64,000 nucleotides of DNA from an uncultured Collinsella sp. (lineage in GTDB: Bacteria; Actinomycetota; Coriobacteriia; Coriobacteriales; Coriobacteriaceae). This document shows, piece by piece, positions 31,655-39,574 of the stretch. Within the stretch, counting starts at the first letter, position 1. Each line of letters opens with the position of its first letter. The position numbers were made by a program, and so were the translations under genes. A model generated the notes under the pieces. That model was not told where the DNA came from. It saw only the letters and a list, made by a program, of their open reading frames with translations, and ran no database searches. The stretch covers positions 1 through 64,000 of the forward strand of contig CABUTO010000006.1 in assembly GCA_902494535.1 (NCBI GenBank), given 5' to 3'.

Positions 31655-32437
31655 CTAGCGACCTCCGGCCAGCACCAGATCCTGCAGCGCCGAGTACACC
31701 TCGACGCGGCGCGGATCGTCCTGCTTGTCGATGAGCAGCGCCATGGCACCGCGGATATCGCCCTTGGGCGCGCCCTCGAGCGTATCCATAAACTCGTTGG
31801 CCAGGTCGCGGCCGTAACGGTAGCCGCTCATGGCGCGAGCCTCGCGCTCGATGGCAACGCGCAGCTTGTACGGCACGCCGGGGTGCAGGATATCGGCCTG
31901 CTCGCCGGCGGCCTCCACCGTGGTCTCGGCATGGAGCTTTTGGTCCAGCAGACCGAGTGCCATGGCGAAGCCGTAGATGGTCTGCGCGGGGCTGGGCGGG
32001 CAGCCGGGGATGTAGACGTCGACCGGCAGAATCTTGTCCGTGCCGCCCCAGACGCAGTAGTTGTCGTAGAAGATGCCGCCGGTGCAGCCGCACGCGCCAT
32101 AGGACACCACGATCTTGGGATCGGGTGCGGCCTCAAAGGCGCGCAGGGCCGGCATGCGCATGGCACGCGTCACAGCGCCGGTGTACAGCAGCACATCGGC
32201 GTGACGGGGCGAGGGCACGACCTTGATGCCAAAGCGCTCGACGTCGAAGACGGGCGTGATGGAACCGAAGATCTCGATCTCGCAGCCGTTGCAGCCGCCA
32301 CAGTCAACACGGTAGACGTACACCGAGCGCTTGATCTTCTTAAGAAGGGTCGCCTTGGCCTTCTCGATGCTCTCGTCGAGCTCGATCTTGGTCGGGCGGT
32401 ACTGAAGCCGCTCGGGCAAAAGCGTGGGTTCGGCCAT
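31655..32437 (-). CDS. hyfI: Hydrogenase-4 small subunit (NuoB-like, HyfI)
   Basis: The 260-residue subunit carries the proximal 4Fe-4S cluster next to the NiFe site. The ligands appear as CGGCNGCE (residues about 50-57), YGACGCTGG and YIPGCPPSP, in the order expected for NuoB/HycG. The C-terminal half is longer than in NuoB, with an alpha-helical segment rich in charged residues. It lies between hyfH and hycH with 2-bp gaps. It belongs on the cytoplasmic side of the membrane complex. Confidence 0.95.
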   Translation of the reverse strand: MAEPTLLPERLQYRPTKIELDESIEKAKATLLKKIKRSVYVYRVDCGGCNGCEIEIFGSITPVFDVERFGIKVVPSPRHADVLLYTGAVTRAMRMPALRAFEAAPDPKIVVSYGACGCTGGIFYDNYCVWGGTDKILPVDVYIPGCPPSPAQTIYGFAMALGLLDQKLHAETTVEAAGEQADILHPGVPYKLRVAIEREARAMSGYRYGRDLANEFMDTLEGAPKGDIRGAMALLIDKQDDPRRVEVYSALQDLVLAGGR

Positions 32438-32439
32438 GG

Positions 32440-33144
32440 TTACTCCTCCTTCGTATCAAAATCCATGATGATGCCCTCGACCGGCGCCGGACCGGCGGGA
32501 ATCTCGGGCGCATCGGGGTTGAGCTCGCGGTCGATATACTCCGGGTTCACGCCGTGGCCGCCCAGATACTCCATGCCGGGGCCCTGGGGCTCGCCGGACG
32601 CAAGTGTCTCGTTGGCAGCCATACCGGCAGCGTTGCCGGTCTTTACGGCCGAGGCGGCGCGCAGGGCGTCGAGCTCGCGCTTGCACTCCTGGCACATACC
32701 GACGGTACGGGCGGCCTGCTCGGCCTCCATGCCGCCGGCCTTTTGCAGCAGGCGCTTGGCGTAGTCGATCTCCTTGTGCGGGGCAAACGGCTTGCCGCAA
32801 CGCGAGCAGTGCTCGAGCGTATAGACGCTCTTGCTGGTGAGGTCGTCCTTGCTCATGACGGCCAGCTCAAACTCCTCGGTGAGCTTGATGGCCTCCATGG
32901 GGCAGGCCTCCTCGCAGCGGCCGCAAAAGATGCAGCGACCGTAGTCGATCGACCAGGTAATGGTATCGGCCGCAAGGTCGGTGTCCATGCGAATGGCATC
33001 GGCCGGGCACGCCACGCCGCAGGCACCGCAGGCGATGCAGAGCTCGGCGTTGTGCTCGGGCTTACCGCGCATGTCCTTGTTGGTGGGAAACGGCGCAAAC
33101 GGGTACTTGACCGTCGCGCGCCGGCCTTGGCGTTGATCTTCCAA
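32440..33144 (-). CDS. hyfH: Hydrogenase-4 polyferredoxin subunit (NuoI-like, HyfH), apparent 5' frameshift
   Basis: The readable frame gives 234 residues with two 4Fe-4S motifs (CIACGACGVACPADAI and CIFCGRCEEACPMEAI), then CSRCGKPFAPHKE as in HycF/HyfH. The proper start appears to be the ATG at 33155 with GAGGAGG upstream, giving MLKLWKINAKAG. That frame, however, switches to RRSST instead of the expected ATVKYPFAPF. One missing base near 33113-33126 would restore it. As written, only a TTG at 33144 without a ribosome-binding site opens the frame. A sequencing or assembly error and a real mutation are both possible. The C-terminal tail is longer than in E. coli. Confidence 0.9.
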   Translation of the reverse strand: MEDQRQGRRATVKYPFAPFPTNKDMRGKPEHNAELCIACGACGVACPADAIRMDTDLAADTITWSIDYGRCIFCGRCEEACPMEAIKLTEEFELAVMSKDDLTSKSVYTLEHCSRCGKPFAPHKEIDYAKRLLQKAGGMEAEQAARTVGMCQECKRELDALRAASAVKTGNAAGMAANETLASGEPQGPGMEYLGGHGVNPEYIDRELNPDAPEIPAGPAPVEGIIMDFDTKEE

Positions 33145-33156
33145 AGCTTCAGCATA

Positions 33157-34929
33157 TTAGAGCGCCTCCTCATCGAGCGGAGCGGCCATGGTGCCCTCGC
33201 CCGCAAGCGGCGACTTGTCGCGCCAGACGTTCTCGAACTGCTCCTTGTCGAGCACGTGGTCGCGCTTGGCGGCGACATCGGTCACCGTCACGCGGTCGGT
33301 GCAGGAGTAGCACGGGTCGAGCGAGCCGACGATCAGCGCCGCGTCGCCCACGGTGTTGCCGCGGAACATGTAGCGCAGGACCGGCCAGTTGCTGTAAGTA
33401 GCGGCCTTGGCGCGCCAGCGGTAGCACTTCTGGTTATTGCCGAGCATCGCCCAGTGCACGTCCTCGCCACGCGGCGCCTCGGTGGCACCGATGGCGTACT
33501 TGTGCGGGGTGTACTCCCAATCCGTGGTGAGGATGGGGCCCGACGGGCAGTTCTCGAGCATGGTCTCGATCATGTCAATCGAATCGTAGACCTCCTGGAT
33601 GCGAACGGCGGTACGGCCGAAGGCATCGCAGGTGTCGGCCGTAGCGGCGTGCATCTTTTGGACGTCCGGATCGGCGTAGCCGTCGAAGGGATGGTCAAAG
33701 CGCACGTCGCGGGCATAGCCCGAGCCACGCATGAGCGGGCCGACCGGCGAGAAGTCACGTGCAATCTTGCGGTCCAAGATGCCGATGCCACTCGTGCGCT
33801 CAATGAAGTTGGGCGTCGAGAGCAAGACGTCGACGAGCTCCTGAACCTCGGAGCGCAGCTGGTGGATGGTCGTGAGCGTGGAGAGCTTCTGCTCGGCCAA
33901 AATGTCGCGACGCACGCCGCCGATCACGTTGAGGCCGTAGGTCTTGCGGTGACCGGAGAGCTTCTCGGCCAGGTCCATGGACTTCTCGCGGACGCGGAAG
34001 AACTGCTGGAAGCCGGAGTCGAAGCCCGTGTAGTGAGACGCCAGGCCAATGTTGAGCAGATGAGAGTGCAGGCGCTCGACCTCGAGCATGATAGCGCGGA
34101 TGTACTGGGCGCGCGGCGGGACATGGATGCCCTGGGCGCGCTCGACGGCCTCGGCATAGGCCACCGAGTGGGCGCAGCCGCAGATGCCGCAGATGCGGTC
34201 GGCGAGGAACGTCACGGCATCATAGTTCAGGCGCGTCTCGGCGACCTTCTCCATGCCGCGGTGCACGTAGAACAGACGGTAGTCGGCGTCGACGATCGTC
34301 TCGCCCTCGACGAACAGGCGGAAGTGACCGGGCTCGTCGGAGGTAATGTGCAACGGGCCCATGGGGACAAGCGTGGTCTCCTTGCCCTTGGTATCAGCCA
34401 AGAACTCGTAGTTTTCCATGTCGCTCGCGGGAGCGGGACGGAAACGGTAGTCCATGGAGTCCTTGCGCAGCGGGTACAGGCCGCTGGGCCAGTCATCGGG
34501 CAGTACCAGGCGGCGACGGTCGGGCAGACCCTCGGGGATCAGGCCGAACATGTCGCGCAGCTCGCGCTCGCCCCACACGCAGGCGGGGACGAACGGCGTC
34601 ACGGACGGGAACGTCATCTTGGCGGGATCGACCTCGGTGCGCACGGTCACCCAGCCGGGATCCTCCCCCTCCATGGAGATGACGTAGTACACGGCGTAAC
34701 GGCCGCACAGGCTGCGCTCATCGTTGCCGATGATCACGGGAATCCAGCCGTAGCGCTCGTAATACAGGTAGTGGACGGCCTCGGGCAGCTTGTCCTGCTT
34801 GACGGTAATCGTCAGCTGGTCCTCGCACTGCCACTCGACCTTCTCGATGCAGCCCGGAACGGCGCGGCGCAGGGCCTCGACATGGCTCTCGCAGCGACGG
34901 GCATACACCTTGTTCTCAGTTTCAATCAT
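33157..34929 (-). CDS. hyfG: Hydrogenase-4 large subunit (HyfG/HycE, NiFe)
   Basis: The 590-residue subunit fuses an N-terminal NuoC-like domain (residues 1-160, GWIPVIIGNDERSLCGRYAVYYV) to a NuoD-like NiFe catalytic domain. Nickel ligands appear as RICGICGCAHS near residue 240 and DPCYSCTDR near residue 540. The 30 or so residues after CTDR are the tail expected to be removed by HycI. The enzyme reduces protons to H2 with electrons from FdhF through the ferredoxin-type subunits. It starts at 34929 and is followed closely by hyfH. Confidence 0.97.
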   Translation of the reverse strand: MIETENKVYARRCESHVEALRRAVPGCIEKVEWQCEDQLTITVKQDKLPEAVHYLYYERYGWIPVIIGNDERSLCGRYAVYYVISMEGEDPGWVTVRTEVDPAKMTFPSVTPFVPACVWGERELRDMFGLIPEGLPDRRRLVLPDDWPSGLYPLRKDSMDYRFRPAPASDMENYEFLADTKGKETTLVPMGPLHITSDEPGHFRLFVEGETIVDADYRLFYVHRGMEKVAETRLNYDAVTFLADRICGICGCAHSVAYAEAVERAQGIHVPPRAQYIRAIMLEVERLHSHLLNIGLASHYTGFDSGFQQFFRVREKSMDLAEKLSGHRKTYGLNVIGGVRRDILAEQKLSTLTTIHQLRSEVQELVDVLLSTPNFIERTSGIGILDRKIARDFSPVGPLMRGSGYARDVRFDHPFDGYADPDVQKMHAATADTCDAFGRTAVRIQEVYDSIDMIETMLENCPSGPILTTDWEYTPHKYAIGATEAPRGEDVHWAMLGNNQKCYRWRAKAATYSNWPVLRYMFRGNTVGDAALIVGSLDPCYSCTDRVTVTDVAAKRDHVLDKEQFENVWRDKSPLAGEGTMAAPLDEEAL

Positions 34930-34932
34930 TCG

Positions 34933-36492
34933 TTACTCCACCTCGCTCTGAGCGGTCTCGGTACCGAACACAGCGCGGTACATCGGCGTCGCGTGAAGTT
35001 CCTCGGTGCTCTGCTCGAGCACGATGCCGGTCGCGGTCTCCACACCGTGCACGAGAGGCAGCGGGGTGGCGATGCCAAACCACAAGATCATGACAGCCAG
35101 GATGATTTCGGGGATAAGCATGAGCGCCGGGGCCTCATGCTTGCCCATACCCTGGGGTGCATGGCCGAATACCGACTTGAGTGCGATGCGGGTGAGCGCG
35201 GAGATGGCCACGGTAAGGCCGAGGGCGACCACGACGACCAGCCACATGGGACCGGCGGTAACACCGGCGACAAAAGTCAGGAACTCGGAGATAAACATAC
35301 CAAAGGGCGGGAAGGCACCAAGACCGAGCAGCGCCAGGACGGCGAGCGCGGCGGTTGCGGGAGCAACCTCGACGACACCCTGGATCTTAGCCAGGCTACG
35401 CGTGCCAAAGGCGTGCTGGATGTTGCCGGACACGCAGAAGGCAAGCGTCTTGGTAAAGCCGTGGAACACGCAGTGCAGCAGGGCCGCGGCGATACCCAGC
35501 GGTCCACCGATACCCAGGCACAGGGCGATAACGCCCACGTTCTCCACAGACGAGTACGCAAAGCGGCGCTTGAGGTCGTCCTGGCGGAACATAGAAAGTG
35601 CCGCCACCAAAATGGACAGCGTGCCGACGATCAACAGCAAAAGCTGCGGATACTCGGCGCCCACGGCCTGGATGGTAAAGCCGTAGAAGCGCATGATCAC
35701 AAGCATGGCGCACTTAAGCAGCACGCCCGAGAGCAGGGCCGAGACAGGGCTCGGGGCCTGGGAGTGGGCATCGGGCAGCCAAGTGTGCATGGGGAACAGG
35801 CCGGCCTTGGTGCCAAAGCCGATCACGATAAACGCAAAGGCAAGGCGCATGAGCGTCGGATCGAACTGGTCGGCATACGGCAGCACGCACGACAGGAACG
35901 CGGCCTCATGGGCGTTGGGAATCACGTCGGCGGCGTTGGCGTAGATGAGCAGCGTACCGAACAGGCCAAAGGCCACGCCGGCGGTGCAGACCATCGCATA
36001 CTTCCAAGAAGCCTCGAGGGCCGTCTTGTTCTTGTAGATACCCACGAGGAACACGGTGGAAAGCGTGGTTGCCTCCACGGCGGCCCACGTGAGGATCATG
36101 TTGTTGGACAGGCACGCGAGCAGCATGGTGAACACAAACAGGCTAAACAGCGCAAAATACTGCTTGGCGCGCTCGGCGGGCATGGAGCCCTCCTCGATAT
36201 CGGCCTTTACATAGGGCAGCGAGAACAGCCCCGTAAGAAAACCGATAAAGCCGATGAGCAGCACAAAGATGGCGCCCAGCGAATCGAGGTGGAACCACAG
36301 GCCAAAAGCGCTCGCGGTGTCGCCGCTCATAAGGACGTCACCGGCCGTCATAATCGACAGCACCAGGACGGCTGCGACGGAGACCAGGTTGAGACCGGCA
36401 AACACGTTATAGGACGTGTTCTTGGGCAAAAACGCCATGACGAGCGAGAACACCAAAGGAGTCGCGAGCAGGGCGAGAATCAACGTTTCCAT
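34933..36492 (-). CDS. hyfF: Hydrogenase-4 membrane subunit HyfF (antiporter-like, NuoN/NuoM type)
   Basis: The 519-residue protein has about 14 hydrophobic segments and the proton-translocating antiporter signatures. These are LLFTAWVE-like NNMILTWAAVEATTLSTVFLVG (with the key glutamate), GFGTKAGLFPMHTWLPDAH and SALLSGVLLK. It probably helps couple H2 formation to ion movement. It lies 3 bp after hyfE and 3 bp before hyfG. Its presence together with hyfB and hyfD marks the complex as Hyf (FHL-2) type rather than the smaller Hyc type. Confidence 0.93.
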   Translation of the reverse strand: METLILALLATPLVFSLVMAFLPKNTSYNVFAGLNLVSVAAVLVLSIMTAGDVLMSGDTASAFGLWFHLDSLGAIFVLLIGFIGFLTGLFSLPYVKADIEEGSMPAERAKQYFALFSLFVFTMLLACLSNNMILTWAAVEATTLSTVFLVGIYKNKTALEASWKYAMVCTAGVAFGLFGTLLIYANAADVIPNAHEAAFLSCVLPYADQFDPTLMRLAFAFIVIGFGTKAGLFPMHTWLPDAHSQAPSPVSALLSGVLLKCAMLVIMRFYGFTIQAVGAEYPQLLLLIVGTLSILVAALSMFRQDDLKRRFAYSSVENVGVIALCLGIGGPLGIAAALLHCVFHGFTKTLAFCVSGNIQHAFGTRSLAKIQGVVEVAPATAALAVLALLGLGAFPPFGMFISEFLTFVAGVTAGPMWLVVVVALGLTVAISALTRIALKSVFGHAPQGMGKHEAPALMLIPEIILAVMILWFGIATPLPLVHGVETATGIVLEQSTEELHATPMYRAVFGTETAQSEVE

Positions 36493-36495
36493 GGA

Positions 36496-37149
36496 CTACC
36501 CCCTCAGCTCGGACAGGTCGCGCGCATCGAGCGAGTGGGAGTCGTCCCAAATGCGACGCACGACGATGGACATGATGATGACGGCAAAGATGGCGTCGGT
36601 GGCGATACCGATCTCGATGATCTCGGGAGCGGTGGGGGCCAAAAGCGCGAGCGTCACATGGCCGCCGTTTTCCATAAGGCAGTATCCAAAGATCTGCTTC
36701 ATGATGTTGCGCTGCGAGATGATGCAGGTGAGGCCCACAAAGAAGTGAGCGAAGCTAATAGCGAGCGCAGGCGTTGCGACCTCGGCCGTGGGCAGGCTGA
36801 TCTGCGTCACGACGGCAAAGCAGATAGCGACCTCCACGGCGATGATGCAGATGGCCCACGCGGGCTTAAGGCCAGCCTTGAGCGATGCGTCGCTCGGCTC
36901 ACCCATCTTCTTGTACGCACGGTTGAGGATATAAGGGACCAGGACGACCTTGGTGATAAAGGCAGATCCGGCCCACATAAGCAGCTCCTGCGCACCGGTA
37001 GTGGCACCGAGCGTAGCGAGCAGTCCCACGAGCACCAGCGACTGCACCGCATACCAGTTGATGGCATGTTTGATGTTTTTGGAGACGACCACCATGGTGG
37101 ACGTGACGATCAGAAGGCCGCCAAGGATGTTGACGATCGAATAACCCAT
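36496..37149 (-). CDS. hyfE: Hydrogenase-4 membrane subunit HyfE (NuoK-like)
   Basis: The 217-residue hydrophobic protein begins with three membrane segments (VNILGGLLIVTSTMVVV, AVQSLVLVGLLATLG). After a short polar middle it contains SFAHFFVGLTCIISQRNIMKQ and a conserved YCLMENG glutamate-containing helix, as in HyfE. Its size fits E. coli HyfE. It forms part of the membrane arm between HyfD and HyfF. Confidence 0.9.
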   Translation of the reverse strand: MGYSIVNILGGLLIVTSTMVVVSKNIKHAINWYAVQSLVLVGLLATLGATTGAQELLMWAGSAFITKVVLVPYILNRAYKKMGEPSDASLKAGLKPAWAICIIAVEVAICFAVVTQISLPTAEVATPALAISFAHFFVGLTCIISQRNIMKQIFGYCLMENGGHVTLALLAPTAPEIIEIGIATDAIFAVIIMSIVVRRIWDDSHSLDARDLSELRG

Positions 37150-37162
37150 GTCGTTCTACCTC

Positions 37163-38620
37163 CTAACCGATCCAGCTGGCCGAAAGCGGGCCGCTGACGA
37201 TGACCATGATGATGAGCACGATGAACACGAACGCCATCGCGCGGGGAAGCGGGGCACCCGCAGCGACCTCTTCGCTCGGCTCGCCGGGCAGGCAATAGCC
37301 CATCCACTTGAGGAACCAGGCAAAGGTGGCGACGGTCTCGGCGACCATGATGCACACGAGCACCAGAATCGCGACGTTGCCGGCACCCACAGAAAAGCCG
37401 CCGGCGATGATCTGGAACTTCGAGAAGAACGTGTTCATGGGCGGCACGCCGGCAATGGCGAGCGCCGCGACACCAAAGCCCACGCCCGAGATCGGGTACT
37501 TCTTTACGATGCCGCGAAGCTTGGGCAGCATACGCGTGCCGAGCGTAAAGGAGAACGAACCGGCGATCAGGAAGAACAGGGTCTTGGCGAAAGCGTGGTT
37601 AAAGATGTGGCACACGGCGCCATCAAAAGCCAGCTGGCTGCCAAAGACCGAAAGGCCCAGACCAAAGAACACATAGGAGAGCTGGGCGATCGTGGAGAAG
37701 GCCAGCAGGCGCTTCATGTCCTTTTGCGGCAGGTACATAAGGAAACCAAAGAGCATGGTGACCATGGCGTCGATAATGGCGACCCAGCCCACGATCTCGG
37801 GAATCTCGCCGGCAGAGACGAGTGCGCGCGCGAACACGCACACGCCGACCTTGACCATCGAGGCACCATGCAGGTAGGCCGAAACAGGCGTCGGCGCTTC
37901 CATGGCCGAAGGCAGCCACATGTACATGGGGACCTGTGCGGACTTGGCCCAGGCCGCAAACAGCACGAGCAAAAGGACGATAGCCTTGAGCTTGGTGTCG
38001 AGGCCGGCAATCGCGGTGATGGCGAAGGTGCCGGTGTGGGCAAACACGATGGCGGCGCCCAGATACAGGCCGAGCGCACCGATATGCGTGATGATCAGGG
38101 CCTTCATGCCGGCCTTCTTGGCCGTAGGCGTCATGTAGTAGCTAATGAGGCCCCAAGAGCACGCACCCGTGATCTCAAAGAACACGAGCTGGCCCAAAAG
38201 GGTCGAGCTGTACACAAGGCCGGCCATGGCGCCGATAAAGGTCGCGAGGTACGCGTAGAAGCGACGACGCGGTGCGTCGGGATGCTCACGGTTATTCTCG
38301 CTCATATAGGGAATCGAATAGATCACGACAAGCAGGCCGATACCCACAAAGGCGGGCGCGAGCAGCGTGCTCATGCGATCGAAGGTGAATCCCATAACGA
38401 GGGTCTGCCCAAACGAGATCAGGGGGACCTGCGTGTCGGGCATGCCGGCGCCAGCGAAATTCGCGGCGAGGGCAATGGTGCAGACCGTAGAGACGGCAGC
38501 ACCCAAAACGCTGAACCACTTGGCGTACGGACGGGGGAACAGGGCGACGAGCACCGAGGCCACCATCGGGGCCGCGATAGCGACCAAGCCGAGAAGGGAC
38601 AGACTGACTGCAAATGACAT
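37163..38620 (-). CDS. hyfD: Hydrogenase-4 membrane subunit HyfD (antiporter-like)
   Basis: The 485-residue protein has about 14 membrane segments. QLVFFEITGACSWGLISYY holds the conserved glutamate, WAKSAQVPMYMWLPSAMEAPTPVSAYLHGASMVK the lysine and histidine region, and KDMKRLLAFSTIAQLSYVFFG the second lysine region, matching NuoL/Mrp-type antiporter modules. It lies between hyfE and hyfC with short gaps. It is one of three antiporter-like subunits in this operon. Confidence 0.92.
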   Translation of the reverse strand: MSFAVSLSLLGLVAIAAPMVASVLVALFPRPYAKWFSVLGAAVSTVCTIALAANFAGAGMPDTQVPLISFGQTLVMGFTFDRMSTLLAPAFVGIGLLVVIYSIPYMSENNREHPDAPRRRFYAYLATFIGAMAGLVYSSTLLGQLVFFEITGACSWGLISYYMTPTAKKAGMKALIITHIGALGLYLGAAIVFAHTGTFAITAIAGLDTKLKAIVLLLVLFAAWAKSAQVPMYMWLPSAMEAPTPVSAYLHGASMVKVGVCVFARALVSAGEIPEIVGWVAIIDAMVTMLFGFLMYLPQKDMKRLLAFSTIAQLSYVFFGLGLSVFGSQLAFDGAVCHIFNHAFAKTLFFLIAGSFSFTLGTRMLPKLRGIVKKYPISGVGFGVAALAIAGVPPMNTFFSKFQIIAGGFSVGAGNVAILVLVCIMVAETVATFAWFLKWMGYCLPGEPSEEVAAGAPLPRAMAFVFIVLIIMVIVSGPLSASWIG

Positions 38621-38635
38621 TGTTTCTCCCTTCTC

Positions 38636-39562
38636 CTACACGCCGACGACCACGAAGACAAACGCCAGAACGGCGATGCCCACGACGGCCCAGGTCTGAT
38701 TGCCAAGCACCTTAAAACGCGAACGCGAGCAGGAGTTCTCGATCACGCCGCACACGACAAAGTCGATCAGGCACTTCACCAGGAAGATGACTGCGCCCAG
38801 AACGGCGGCGGCGCCCACGGTCGCGGGCTCGCCCCAGGGGACGAAGATCGCGCAGAACCAGGCGACGACCAGGACCTGCTTCATGGACATGGCGAGCTTG
38901 GCCATCGCAAGCGACGGGCCGGAAAGCTCGGCGAGCGGTCCTTCCTGAAGCTCTTGCTCGGCCTCGGCCTGATCAAACGGCAGCTTGCCGAGTTCCATGT
39001 AGCAGGCAATCGCAAAGGCGATGCCGGCGAGGATCACGGCGACCGGCGCGTCGACGGCGCCCGTCATGATGTGCTGACCCATGGTGGCGATGTCGGTGGA
39101 GCCGCACACCAGGGCGGCGGCAAACAGCGCCAGTAGCATGGACGGCTCGATGAGCACGCTCATGAGCAGCTCGCGGACGCCGCCGATACCGGCGTAGGCG
39201 TTGGACGAATCCACACCGCAGAGGGCGAAGAAGAAGCGGGCGAGCGCCAGGCTGTACATGATGGTGATGGCGTCACCAAAGACCGGGATGGGGCTTTGTG
39301 CCGTAAAGAGCGGCAGGCCCATCGCGAGCATAAAGGCGACGGCGAAGAACAGCGGCGGCATAATGCGCAGCGCAAAGCTCGCGTCCTCGCACTGGGACTC
39401 GGGGCGCGCAAAGAGCTTGGCCAGGTCGCGGTAGTCCTGCATGATGCTGGGGCCGCGACGGTTGTGCATCTTGGCGCGGATCACGCGGCCGAGACCGGAG
39501 AAGAACGGCGCGACGGCCATAACGACCACGCCTTGCAGAACGGCAAGTACGATGTTGTTCAT
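38636..39562 (-). CDS. hyfC: Hydrogenase-4 membrane subunit HyfC (NuoH-like)
   Basis: The 308-residue membrane protein matches the NuoH/HycD family. It has GLGRVIRAKMHNRRGPSIMQDYRDLAKLF near the N-terminus and LGKLPFDQAEAEQELQEGPLAELSGPSLA in the cytoplasmic loop that contacts the hydrogenase module. About eight hydrophobic segments are visible. The ATG is preceded by AAGGAGGGGAG. It connects the catalytic arm to the antiporter-like subunits. Confidence 0.95.
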   Translation of the reverse strand: MNNIVLAVLQGVVVMAVAPFFSGLGRVIRAKMHNRRGPSIMQDYRDLAKLFARPESQCEDASFALRIMPPLFFAVAFMLAMGLPLFTAQSPIPVFGDAITIMYSLALARFFFALCGVDSSNAYAGIGGVRELLMSVLIEPSMLLALFAAALVCGSTDIATMGQHIMTGAVDAPVAVILAGIAFAIACYMELGKLPFDQAEAEQELQEGPLAELSGPSLAMAKLAMSMKQVLVVAWFCAIFVPWGEPATVGAAAVLGAVIFLVKCLIDFVVCGVIENSCSRSRFKVLGNQTWAVVGIAVLAFVFVVVGV

Positions 39563-39574
39563 GCTCTCCCCTCC

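Noticed and set aside
32554..37197. A 1547-codon open frame on the plus strand opposite the hydrogenase genes
   Set aside because: It is fully antisense to five well-supported hyf genes and has the His/Gln/Arg-rich makeup of a codon-bias shadow in GC-rich DNA.
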